Part shown: piece after piece, positions 35,604 through 43,909 of the stretch
Layout: each line of letters opens with the position of its first letter
Numbering within the stretch: the stretch's first letter is position 1
Assembly: GCA_947594855.1 (NCBI GenBank)
Contig: CANQEL010000002.1
Location: 1-64,000, forward strand
DNA: 64,000 bases
From: an uncultured Lachnospiraceae bacterium
Lineage (GTDB): Bacteria; Bacillota; Clostridia; Lachnospirales; Lachnospiraceae
Direction of reading: 5' to 3'
Notes under the pieces: generated by a model
Databases searched by the model: none
What the model was told of the DNA's origin: nothing
The model's input: the letters and a program-made list of their open reading frames with translations, nothing else
Made by a program: the position numbers and the translations under genes

Positions 35604-37526
35604 ATGCGAGCATTAAAAAAAGGTATTGCTATTGCTCTTTGCGCAGCAATGGTAATCACTGTTGCACCGGCAGGTTCTGCTGATGCAGCTAAAAAGCCTA
35701 AGCTTAAGGCTAAAGCTTCAGTAGCAGTAGGAAGCACAATTAAGCTTACGGTTAAGAAAGCTGCCAAGAATGCTAAAGTAAAATGGAAATCAAGCAATAA
35801 AAAGGTAGCAAAGGTAACTAAAAACAAAAAGGCTAAGAAGCCTACGGCAACTGTTAAAGGCGTAAAGGAAGGAAGCGCAAAGATTACAGCTACATATAAA
35901 GCAGGAAAGACAAAGAAAAAGCTTGTATGTAAAGTAACTGTAACAGGCGCAACAGCACCTAATGGCGGCGGACAGAATGCAGGACAGACAACTGCTCCTA
36001 CAGGTAATAACGGAGGAACAAATCCATCAGGAGCACCTTCAGCTGCACCTTCAAAGGGACCATCACCTACACCAAAGCCATCACCTACACCATCAAATGT
36101 GCCTAAGAATGAATCACTTTCTGCTACCAAGATTGCAACAAACACAACTGTTACTATCGATGGAAAAGAATCAGCAGATGATGCATGGGTAGATGTATTT
36201 GCTGCTTCAGATCTTATGACTGACAGAACCAAAGAAAGCGGTGTAAGAGGCGGAGAAACAACAGTTACAGCTGCAAACGCTAAAATGATGTGGGATGACA
36301 GTGCATTCTATGTATTAGTTAACGTTGAGAAGGCACCTAAGGATGATGACTCAGTAACAATTTACCTTGCATCAGATAATAAAGCAGCTAAAGAAGATAT
36401 TACTTCAGTTACTGTGAAAGATGACAGTGCGGAAGACGCTAAACTTGTAAAGGCTGAAAATGGATACTGTGTAGAGGCTAAGCTTCCTCTTACCGGTAAG
36501 GAAGTCGGAGACAGTGTTGTAATGGATATTCAGATTAATGAAGGAAGTACAACAGTCAACTACTTTGATACAAGAAGCAAGATGGAGTATAATGAGGAGA
36601 CAAAGCAGTTTGAACTTAAGGATGAAACAGTAAAAGCAGGAGAAGATGCTTCAGTGCTTGGAGCTGTTGACCTTAAACCGGCAATGGAACAGCCTACAAC
36701 AGCTTATTATACTGATAAGGAAGAGGAAATTCTTGCAGCAGCTGCCGTAAAGAAAGCTGATCCTGTATATGCAGATAGTGATGCAGACAAGATAAGTGAA
36801 TTATATCCTGCAGCTCATAATATGACATGGGTAGATACCAAATACTGGACAGATGCATATGGAGATAATCCATCAATAGAATTTACTCATGCAAATGTAC
36901 CTGATTGGAGAGGAAATGCGGAAAAAGTAGAACTTCAGGCTAACAACAGGCAGTCAGCCCAGGCATATACTATCTGGAGTGAGAATTATCTCTATGTACT
37001 CTTTGATATAAAAGATACTGATATTTCACCTGCAGCTGTTAAGAGAGATAATGGTGGTTGGACATTAGAGCATTTCAGTACTGACTCAGTTGAATTTTTC
37101 CTTGACGAAGACTTTGACCATCCTGGAGCATACAGTCCTGAGACAGATGAAATTCAGATTCGTGTAGATGTCAGTGATAGTGCGTTCACATGTAAGAATA
37201 ATGCTGAAGAGCCATCAGAGGGAACAACTCCGTTTGATGTAATAGCATATGCTGTACAGAAGAACGAAGGAACAGGTTATATGGTTGAAATGATTATTAA
37301 GTTCCAGAAGGCACATGCAGAAGGAGATACTATGGGAATGGATCTTCAGGTTAACGATTGTTACACAGCTGAGGCTACAGAAGGAGAAGCTCAGGATAAA
37401 GATGGTAATGATATTGCTGCAGGAACACCAATACCAGCCAGAGCCGGTACAATTACAGCTTATGATACAACTAATAATGCATATGCAGATCCAAGCTGTT
37501 TCGGAAGAATTAAGCTTGTTAAATAA
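35604..37526 (+). CDS. Secreted Ig-like protein with two CBM9-like domains
   Basis: A 640-residue secreted protein. A signal peptide (1-28) is almost identical in type to the protein at 202. It is followed by the same lysine-rich Ig-like module (30-114), a Gly/Pro/Thr linker (115-170), a divergent CBM9-like domain (about 172-350) and a fuller CBM9-like domain (about 387-640). The second has WSENYLYVLFDIKDTD, TDSVEFFLDED and the C-terminal FGRIKLVK. No catalytic residues are visible. Likely role is surface binding of plant polysaccharide, perhaps with the xylanase at 13072. No sorting signal is seen. Confidence 0.82.
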   Translation: MRALKKGIAIALCAAMVITVAPAGSADAAKKPKLKAKASVAVGSTIKLTVKKAAKNAKVKWKSSNKKVAKVTKNKKAKKPTATVKGVKEGSAKITATYKAGKTKKKLVCKVTVTGATAPNGGGQNAGQTTAPTGNNGGTNPSGAPSAAPSKGPSPTPKPSPTPSNVPKNESLSATKIATNTTVTIDGKESADDAWVDVFAASDLMTDRTKESGVRGGETTVTAANAKMMWDDSAFYVLVNVEKAPKDDDSVTIYLASDNKAAKEDITSVTVKDDSAEDAKLVKAENGYCVEAKLPLTGKEVGDSVVMDIQINEGSTTVNYFDTRSKMEYNEETKQFELKDETVKAGEDASVLGAVDLKPAMEQPTTAYYTDKEEEILAAAAVKKADPVYADSDADKISELYPAAHNMTWVDTKYWTDAYGDNPSIEFTHANVPDWRGNAEKVELQANNRQSAQAYTIWSENYLYVLFDIKDTDISPAAVKRDNGGWTLEHFSTDSVEFFLDEDFDHPGAYSPETDEIQIRVDVSDSAFTCKNNAEEPSEGTTPFDVIAYAVQKNEGTGYMVEMIIKFQKAHAEGDTMGMDLQVNDCYTAEATEGEAQDKDGNDIAAGTPIPARAGTITAYDTTNNAYADPSCFGRIKLVK

Positions 37527-37561
37527 TCAGACTGAATAAACAATAATGTTTATTAAAACAG

Positions 37562-37597
37562 CAATTGCTGCCGTGTATGCGGCAGCAATTGTTTTAT
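37562..37597 (+). terminator. Intrinsic terminator
   Basis: CAATTGCTGCCG (37562-37573) and CGGCAGCAATTG (37580-37591) form a perfect 12-base-pair stem with a 6-base loop and a TTTT tail. It ends the CBM9-like gene and may also serve the converging gene. Confidence 0.9.
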
Positions 37598-37621
37598 AAT
37601 GTAAAGTCTGTAGCGCAAGTC

Positions 37622-38728
37622 TTATTTAAGACTTGCGTTTTTAAGTTTGTTTTTTGGAAAGTATCTATTAATTGTCGCATATTCAACTGATTCAAACAGA
37701 ACAATATCCGGATTGAATTTTTCAATAAAGTATTTCATATTAAATATATTATAATAGCTGTGTACAAATATGCTTTCCGAAAAGCTTTCGTTTATGAACT
37801 TTTCTTTTGCAAGAAAGTAACTGCCTCTGAATATAAGGATTTTAGGATATTCAGGATGTGCGGTATTGATATAATGTGAATAATCCCTGTAAGTTTCATC
37901 AAGTATTATATTGGTATCTTTATCAGTTACGTCAACTGTTTCAGGATTTTTGCGTTCATATGTAAATGAGGGTTCATTTATTTCAAAATATGAAAGAGGA
38001 AGGTATTTGTGAATTGTTTCGGTAACGTTGTAATCATTCTCATTATTAAGGGGAATGTCGGGGTGGGTGTCATGAAGGGTTTTAAGTATGTTACTCATTC
38101 CAATGTATGCGCCTGTCTCATTCCAGTGCCCCGCATCATATTTTTTGTCGAAAACCTGTGTAGTATAAGAAGCATCTGTAAGAATCTTTGTATTATCCAT
38201 ATAATTGATTTTATATTTATTAAGAAGCGATAACAGGTAATTCTGACGGTAAAATGTAAGATGTGCCCCTTCAGGCAGATACCGGCTGTAAACCTGGGTT
38301 TTATCAGGGTTTATGCAGTACAGGAAATCTATATCGTTCTCTGTACAGTAATTCTGCATATACAAAATATATCTTGCAAATAAATCAAGATAATGAGGGT
38401 CAGGATTTTCATTAGACATATGAAAGAACACATAGCCGTCTTTGCCGTAAGTATAATTAGGGTGAAGAAGCGTTCCAAATAGGCGGTCTCCTCCGTACAG
38501 ATATGCATTAAGCATAGATGTTCTGAAACCGATTCTTTGTGAAATGTATGTTTCAATATCTCCGGTTACCGTATCTTTACTGCCAATTTCATCAAGGTCA
38601 ATAAGGGCAGTATTATCAATATCGGATATCTGGTCAGGCTTTGTATTAATAAAAACAGCCGGGAGCGTAATGCATAGAATGAACGCAATAATTATTATAA
38701 TGTCGGTAATTTTAACTGATTTTTTCAT
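37622..38728 (-). CDS. SGNH-hydrolase-like (DHHW/AlgX-type) protein
   Basis: A 368-residue protein with one N-terminal transmembrane helix and an extracytoplasmic domain. It resembles the AlgJ/AlgX SGNH-like acetyltransferases that work with MBOAT proteins. The Asp-His pair is seen in YDAGHWNETGAY, and the serine loop is probably FRGSYFLA rather than the usual GDS. It is placed 18 bases after the MBOAT gene. Together they probably acylate (acetylate) a surface polysaccharide, with the acyl group passed outward by the MBOAT. Substrate unknown. Confidence 0.78.
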   Translation of the reverse strand: MKKSVKITDIIIIIAFILCITLPAVFINTKPDQISDIDNTALIDLDEIGSKDTVTGDIETYISQRIGFRTSMLNAYLYGGDRLFGTLLHPNYTYGKDGYVFFHMSNENPDPHYLDLFARYILYMQNYCTENDIDFLYCINPDKTQVYSRYLPEGAHLTFYRQNYLLSLLNKYKINYMDNTKILTDASYTTQVFDKKYDAGHWNETGAYIGMSNILKTLHDTHPDIPLNNENDYNVTETIHKYLPLSYFEINEPSFTYERKNPETVDVTDKDTNIILDETYRDYSHYINTAHPEYPKILIFRGSYFLAKEKFINESFSESIFVHSYYNIFNMKYFIEKFNPDIVLFESVEYATINRYFPKNKLKNASLK

Positions 38729-38746
38729 ACTGATTCCTCTCCTTAA

Positions 38747-40153
38747 TTAAAACTGAAAGTAAATAAACGGGTTATATACGCTGTTTGCAATATATATAAT
38801 GCATGTTATAAGCAGTAAAAATGCAAATATTATCTGTAAGGTACGGATAAATATATATTTATCCTTTAAATAATTAAACTTTTCCCTAAAGACCGGGATA
38901 CATGCAGGAAGTGCTGCAATCAGCGTAAATATAAGTCTTTTATCAAGATAATATATATATGAAAAATGTGCCGCGCCGGGTGGAAGGGAGCCTATGCCGT
39001 ACATCATAAGAATATATTTGAGCGCGCTGTCCAGGTCTGGAGCCCGGAAAAGCACCCATCCTGTCATTACAATAATAATGGTTATCAGCCATTTAAAGAA
39101 TGAAGGAATTTTCTTATATATATTTAATCTGCTAAATGGTTTTTCAATAACGAGAAGTACTCCATACATACCTCCCCATAATATAAAATTCCACGAAGCT
39201 CCATGCCACAGGCCTGTAATAAAAAATACGATTAACAGATGAAGACTCTGATTTCCCCGTCTGCTTCCGCCAAGGGGAATGTATATATAATCCCTAAACC
39301 ATGTTGACAGGGAGATATGCCATCTTCTCCAGAATTCCGTAATCGATTTTGATATATAAGGATAATTAAAGTTTTCGGGAAAGGTAAAGCCAAATAATCT
39401 TCCAAGTCCTATTGCCATATCGGAATAGCCTGAAAAATCAAAATATATCTGCAGGGTATAGCATATTATTCCAAGCCAGGCGGAAGGACAATCAATTCCT
39501 CTGTCTGACATATTAAAAATACCGTCTGCAGTTTCGCCAAGTACATTTGCAATAAGAACTTTTTTGGAAAGACCTGCAATAAACCGCATTATTCCGTCAG
39601 AAAAGCTGTGTATACTTACATGCCTTTCGGTAAGTTCATGGCTTATTTCATTATATTTTACTATAGGTCCTGCAACAAGCTGCGGAAACAGCGATATGTA
39701 AAGAGCGGTATCTACAGGGTTTTTGCAGCATGAACATTTACCAGTATAGACGTCGCATATATAGGAGATTCCCTGAAAAGTAAAGAACGATATGCCTATT
39801 GGAAGTATAATATTCGGGAGGGGTATATCGCCATGCGTTATGAGGTTGATATTAGTAATAATAAAGTCGGTATATTTGAATATAACTAATAACAGGATAT
39901 TCATGCAAAGCACAATAATAAAAGCGGCTTTTTTTACCAGGTTACGGCGGCAGCTGCTAATCCATATGCCGCCAATATAGTTAAGCGCTATAGAAAACAA
40001 TATAAGAAAAACATATTCAGGCTTATTCCACCAGTAAAATAGTAGGCTGAATAAAAGCAGCATAGTATTTTTGAGCTTTGCCGGGGAAATATAATAAAAT
40101 AACAGACAGGCCGGCAGGAAAAAACACAAAAAAACCAGAGATGAAAAAACCAT
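38747..40153 (-). CDS. MBOAT family O-acyltransferase (AlgI/DltB-like)
   Basis: A 468-residue protein with about eleven transmembrane segments. Family marks are ILPIGISFFTFQGISYICDV, FPQLVAGPIVKY, ITEFWRRWHISLSTWFRDY and the active His in ITGLWHGASWNF. It would move acyl groups across the membrane for transfer by the neighbouring SGNH-like protein. There are no dlt genes around, so teichoic acid D-alanylation is unlikely. Confidence 0.88.
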   Translation of the reverse strand: MVFSSLVFLCFFLPACLLFYYISPAKLKNTMLLLFSLLFYWWNKPEYVFLILFSIALNYIGGIWISSCRRNLVKKAAFIIVLCMNILLLVIFKYTDFIITNINLITHGDIPLPNIILPIGISFFTFQGISYICDVYTGKCSCCKNPVDTALYISLFPQLVAGPIVKYNEISHELTERHVSIHSFSDGIMRFIAGLSKKVLIANVLGETADGIFNMSDRGIDCPSAWLGIICYTLQIYFDFSGYSDMAIGLGRLFGFTFPENFNYPYISKSITEFWRRWHISLSTWFRDYIYIPLGGSRRGNQSLHLLIVFFITGLWHGASWNFILWGGMYGVLLVIEKPFSRLNIYKKIPSFFKWLITIIIVMTGWVLFRAPDLDSALKYILMMYGIGSLPPGAAHFSYIYYLDKRLIFTLIAALPACIPVFREKFNYLKDKYIFIRTLQIIFAFLLLITCIIYIANSVYNPFIYFQF

Positions 40154-40189
40154 TGTAATATTCCTCTTTCATAAAATAAATATATTTGG

Positions 40190-40217
40190 ATTATAACATA
40201 TTGTCTTACCGATTCAA
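40190..40217 (-). promoter_or_regulatory. Promoter of the MBOAT operon
   Basis: On the minus strand TTGAAT (40212-40217), 16 bases, TATAAT (40190-40195). It lies face to face with the malQ promoter and overlaps it, so the two probably interfere. Confidence 0.65.
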
Positions 40218-40229
40218 AGATGATATACT
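40201..40229 (+). promoter_or_regulatory. malQ promoter
   Basis: TTGTCT (40201-40206), 17 bases, TATACT (40224-40229). It shares DNA with the minus-strand promoter of the MBOAT operon. Confidence 0.7.
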
Positions 40230-40256
40230 TATTTATATAAAAATTTAAGAGGGAAA

Positions 40257-41750
40257 ATGATGAGCAGTAAATTAGTAAGAGGAGCGGGAATACTTATGCC
40301 TATAAGCAGCCTGCCTTCTCCATATGGGATAGGTACGCTTGGAAAAGAGGCATACAGATTTGCAGACTGGCTTTGCGAAGCAGGCCAGAAATACTGGCAG
40401 GTACTTCCGGTAGGGCCGACAAGTTTTGGCGATAGTCCGTATCAGTCGTTCTCTGCATTTGCAGGTAATCCTTATTTTATAGACCCTGAAATTCTTATTG
40501 AAGAGGGGCTTATTGATGAGGAATGTGTATCAGGGATTGTATGGAGTGACGAAGAAGACAGGGTTAATTACAGCTGTCTGTTTGAAAACAGGTTTAAAAT
40601 ATTAAAGAAAGCGTTTCTTAACAGTACGCACAAAGAGGAAAGGGAGTATATTTCATTCTGCGAGAAAAATTCTTTCTGGCTTGATGATTATGCCCTGTTT
40701 ATGTCGCTTAAAGAGTATTTCGATAACCGTTCATGGACAGAATGGAATGAGGATATAAAGTTCAGACGTGCCGGTGAAGTTAAAGTATATGAAGAAAAAC
40801 TGGCAGAGGAGATTGATTTCTGGCGTTTCTGCCAGTATAAGTTTTTTGAACAATGGGGTAAGCTGAAGAAATATGTTAATGAACGGGGAATAAGAATAAT
40901 AGGCGATATACCTCTGTATGTTTCTTTGGACAGCGCCGATGTGTGGGCTAATAATTATCTTTTTGAAATGGATGAGGAGAGGAGACCTTCATGCGTTGCG
41001 GGCGTTCCGCCGGATTGCTTTTCAGAAGAGGGCCAGCTTTGGGGTAACCCGATATACAACTGGCAGGTAATGGAACAGGAGAACTTTGAATGGTGGCGTA
41101 AGCGGATGCTTTCCTGCGCGGAACTTTATGATGTTATAAGAATTGACCATTTTATTGGGATTGTAAGATATTATGCAATTCCTTTTGGAAGCGTCAATGC
41201 TAAAAACGGGGAATGGCGTACAGGCCCCGGAAAGAAACTGACTGAAGTTATATCGGATTCCGTAGGAGAGGCGTCTGTTATTGCCGAGGACCTTGGAGTA
41301 ATTGTACCGCCTGTAAGGGAGCTTATAGAAGATACCGGATGGCCGGGCATGAAAATTTTTGAATTTGCATTTGACGGGCAGCCGCACAATGAATATCTTC
41401 CGCATAATTATAAGAATTCTAACTGTGTATTATATGCAGGAACACATGATAATGACACAATAAAAGGCTTTGTGGATAAAGCATATGATTATCAGCGGGA
41501 ACAGATTCTTGATTATATCGGGGCAGACAGTATTGCAGAAATACCGCGTCGTATGATACAGGTATCATATATGAGTATTGCAGATGTGGTGATAATTCAG
41601 ATGCAGGATGTACTGGAGCTGGGAACTGAAGCAAGAATGAACACGCCGTCTACAATTGGCGCCAATTGGCAGTGGCGCGCCGTAAAGGGACAGATTAATT
41701 ATGAAGATGCGCATTGGCTTAGAAGATATGCAGGCATATATGGGCGCTGA
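40257..41750 (+). CDS. malQ: 4-alpha-glucanotransferase (GH77)
   Basis: Amylomaltase that moves alpha-1,4-glucan segments for maltodextrin and glycogen use. The 497-residue protein shows RGAGILMPISSLPSPYGIG, the nucleophile Asp in VIRIDHFIG, the acid/base Glu in VIAEDLGVI, and the third acid in YAGTHDNDT. Two ATGs are adjacent; the second (40260) has better spacing from AGAGGG (40248-40253). It stands as a single gene here. Confidence 0.95.
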   Translation: MMSSKLVRGAGILMPISSLPSPYGIGTLGKEAYRFADWLCEAGQKYWQVLPVGPTSFGDSPYQSFSAFAGNPYFIDPEILIEEGLIDEECVSGIVWSDEEDRVNYSCLFENRFKILKKAFLNSTHKEEREYISFCEKNSFWLDDYALFMSLKEYFDNRSWTEWNEDIKFRRAGEVKVYEEKLAEEIDFWRFCQYKFFEQWGKLKKYVNERGIRIIGDIPLYVSLDSADVWANNYLFEMDEERRPSCVAGVPPDCFSEEGQLWGNPIYNWQVMEQENFEWWRKRMLSCAELYDVIRIDHFIGIVRYYAIPFGSVNAKNGEWRTGPGKKLTEVISDSVGEASVIAEDLGVIVPPVRELIEDTGWPGMKIFEFAFDGQPHNEYLPHNYKNSNCVLYAGTHDNDTIKGFVDKAYDYQREQILDYIGADSIAEIPRRMIQVSYMSIADVVIIQMQDVLELGTEARMNTPSTIGANWQWRAVKGQINYEDAHWLRRYAGIYGR

Positions 41751-41775
41751 CCGGTCTGTCAACTGAAAAACCGGA

Positions 41776-41997
41776 TTAATTGGTAGTTTCAGTGACACTA
41801 AGTTTGCGTATCTGGTTTATGAGATATTTGTACCTTAAATCAACGGAATTTATTTCGTAAATATAGCAGTCTATAAGATCGGGATCCGACACGTTCTGGA
41901 AATTGATATATGCAATTTCCCGGGCCTGCCGGGTCTTTGTTATATCGTCCATAAGAAGGCGTTTTTTCTGTGCAAGGTCATTTTTCTTCTTTCTCAT
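41776..41997 (-). CDS. DUF2508 (YaaL-like) protein
   Basis: A 73-residue helical protein with the family pattern AYINFQNVSDPDLIDCYIYEINSVD in two blocks and RYKYLINQIR. AGGAG lies upstream of ATG. In Bacillus the yaaL gene is next to bofA; here the two are adjacent but divergent. Function unknown. Confidence 0.8.
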   Translation of the reverse strand: MRKKKNDLAQKKRLLMDDITKTRQAREIAYINFQNVSDPDLIDCYIYEINSVDLRYKYLINQIRKLSVTETTN

Positions 41998-42083
41998 ATA
42001 TATCTCCTGTCATCAAGTAATATATAATTCTTATTCATAAAATTCCCAATCTTTGCTAGATTTATACATAAATTTGAGAAAAG

Positions 42084-42089
42084 TATAAT
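42084..42089 (+). promoter_or_regulatory. Putative -10 of bofA
   Basis: TATAAT at 42084-42089, with no good sigma-A -35 at the expected distance. A sporulation sigma factor promoter is possible. Confidence 0.35.
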
Positions 42090-42117
42090 AATTATATGTA
42101 TATCCGGAGGTGGTTGT

Positions 42118-42336
42118 TTGGCAGGCAGGATAATAGGTTTTATAAAAAAAGTTATTTGGGTGCTGTGCGTACAGCTTATGTCGGGCTGTCTTCTTATATA
42201 TATAGCTGATAAGCTTTTTGCAATGTACGGTTATAATATATATGTTGGAATTAATCCTATAACGGTAGGTGTATCGGGAGTTTTGGGAATTCCTGGCATA
42301 GCAGCTTTGTTTGCAATTTCAAATATTTTAAAATAA
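42118..42336 (+). CDS. bofA: Pro-sigma-K processing inhibitor BofA-like protein
   Basis: A 72-residue membrane protein with two hydrophobic segments and the BofA signature VGINPITVGVSGVLGIPGIA. In sporulation BofA holds back the SpoIVFB protease in the mother cell membrane. Start is TTG 42118 with GGAGG at 42106-42110. Its location beside a yaaL-like gene supports the identification. Confidence 0.85.
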   Translation: MAGRIIGFIKKVIWVLCVQLMSGCLLIYIADKLFAMYGYNIYVGINPITVGVSGVLGIPGIAALFAISNILK

Positions 42337-42339
42337 CGC

Positions 42340-42377
42340 TTGACACTAATCGTAATACATGATATTATACGTATTAC
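42340..42377 (+). promoter_or_regulatory. Tad operon promoter with operator candidate
   Basis: TTGACA (42340-42345), 17 bases, TATTAT (42363-42368). The 7-base inverted arms GTAATAC (42352-42358) and GTATTAC (42371-42377) flank the -10, a likely repressor site for the pilus operon. Confidence 0.65.
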
Positions 42378-42419
42378 AATATAAAATATATTAATGTGAA
42401 TTTATGATTAGGAAAGAAG

Positions 42420-42944
42420 GTGAAAGAATTATATAAAATATGTTGCCTGACCATAATTATGGCATTTGCAGCATGTGAGGATATTGCGCATCTTAAAGTC
42501 AGAAATGGACTTGTTATATACGGATGGTGTATGGGATTGTTTTTTAAAGTAACAGAATTCGGTGTATGCGGATTTATATACTGGATTATGGGAGTAACGG
42601 TTCCTTTATGTCTGTTGTCAGTATTATTTTGTTTTAGAATGTTTGGAGCCGCAGATATTAAACTTATATCGGTTATTGGAGGCTTCTATGGTGCCGGTTA
42701 CAGTATTAAAGTATTTGTTATGGCGCTTTTTATCGGTGGTGTATTATCTGTTATTCGTTGTATCCGTTTTGGATATCTGAAAAATCGTTTGAGGTATTTC
42801 GCTGAATATATCAAAAATATTATAAGGACTAAAGCAATAGACGCATATTACATAAGTGAACGTGATGGAAAAAATGTGGCAATTCCTTTCAGTACTGCAA
42901 TAGGCGTAGGATTTCTGGCAGTTTATAGCGGTTTGTTTAATTAA
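42420..42944 (+). CDS. Prepilin peptidase (TadV/CpaA, A24 family)
   Basis: A 174-residue multi-pass membrane aspartic protease that would cleave the Flp pilin leader. The two catalytic aspartates are probably D21 in CEDIAHLKVRNG and D79 in GAADIKLISVIGGFYG, where the usual GxGD has become GAAD. There is no N-methylase domain, as for Tad-type peptidases. GTG 42420 is used with AGGA at 42410-42413. It is the first gene of the Tad operon. Confidence 0.85.
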   Translation: MKELYKICCLTIIMAFAACEDIAHLKVRNGLVIYGWCMGLFFKVTEFGVCGFIYWIMGVTVPLCLLSVLFCFRMFGAADIKLISVIGGFYGAGYSIKVFVMALFIGGVLSVIRCIRFGYLKNRLRYFAEYIKNIIRTKAIDAYYISERDGKNVAIPFSTAIGVGFLAVYSGLFN

Positions 42945-42967
42945 ATTTGAGGAGGGTTGCAAAATTT

Positions 42968-43909
42968 ATGGGGAGAAGAACGGTTTTGCTGTGTACGGAG
43001 GATAAACGGTATTTAGATGCATTTGCAGATTATTGCGCGCGAAATGAAGGAAGCAGGATAAGTATAAAAACATTTAATACAAAAGAAGCTCTCGACAGAT
43101 ATGAGAAGTCAAATAGTGTTGATTTGGTTCTGATAGATGCAGGTTTTCTGAATGGCGGGAAGTTATCATATAATTCAAAGATTGCAATACTTTCGGAAGA
43201 AAAATATGTTGACAGGGATACATATATTTATGTATATAAGTTTCAGCGTATGGATATTATTATTAAGCAGATATATCAGATATTTGCAGATACCCCGGAA
43301 TGTGAAATATATAAATGTTCCGGCGGGAAAAAATGTAATATAACGGGAGTGTTTTCGCCGTGTTTCCCTGCGCAGCGGGAACAGTATGCCCGTGAACTTG
43401 CGGAAGTGTATGCCAATACGGATAATGTTTTATACATTAATCTTGCGGAGCTTACAGAGCATGATTTTGATGGCGGGGAGGGAGTGAGCGAGCTTATTTA
43501 TTATCTTCATGAGAGTAATAAACCTGTTTCTTACAGACTATTAACAATGCTTAAGGAGGAAGAAGGTTATAAATCAATTGCAGGCGTAAAGAATTACAGG
43601 GATTTGTACGGTATAACATCCGGTGATGCGGACAGGCTGTTTGAATGTATAGATACGCTTGATGAGTTTGACAGGATAGTTATTGATGCAGGATTTTTAG
43701 GTGATTCAGTTTATGAAATACTTTCACACTGTAATGAGATATATATGCCTGTGTCTGATGAGCGTAGCTTAAGGCTTAAACATTTGCTAAAAGATATGCA
43801 GGCATGTGGGGAAGAACAGCTTATAAATGAAATTAAGGTGATACAGCTTCCTGAATGGTGGGATATGAGGAAAGATATGAGAAACAAGTGGGTAAGCCAT
43901 GAAAAATGA
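42968..43909 (+). CDS. TadZ/CpaE-like protein without a P-loop
   Basis: Position (before cpaF) and layout fit TadZ/CpaE. The first 110 residues look like a receiver-type domain with VDLVLIDAGF, then a ParA/MinD-like domain. Where Walker A (KGGVGKT type) should be, residues 127-140 read VFSPCFPAQREQYA, so nucleotide binding is probably lost. A later strand DRIVIDAGFLGDSV matches the Walker B-like region. It may act as a polar localisation factor for the pilus machine. ATG 42968 is chosen with GGAGGG at 42951-42956. It overlaps cpaF by 11 bases. Confidence 0.7.
   Translation: MGRRTVLLCTEDKRYLDAFADYCARNEGSRISIKTFNTKEALDRYEKSNSVDLVLIDAGFLNGGKLSYNSKIAILSEEKYVDRDTYIYVYKFQRMDIIIKQIYQIFADTPECEIYKCSGGKKCNITGVFSPCFPAQREQYARELAEVYANTDNVLYINLAELTEHDFDGGEGVSELIYYLHESNKPVSYRLLTMLKEEEGYKSIAGVKNYRDLYGITSGDADRLFECIDTLDEFDRIVIDAGFLGDSVYEILSHCNEIYMPVSDERSLRLKHLLKDMQACGEEQLINEIKVIQLPEWWDMRKDMRNKWVSHEK

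Noticed and set aside
41751..41775. Terminator between malQ and the DUF2508 gene
   Set aside because: Only a short ACCGG/CCGGT pairing is present without a T run, which is too weak to call.
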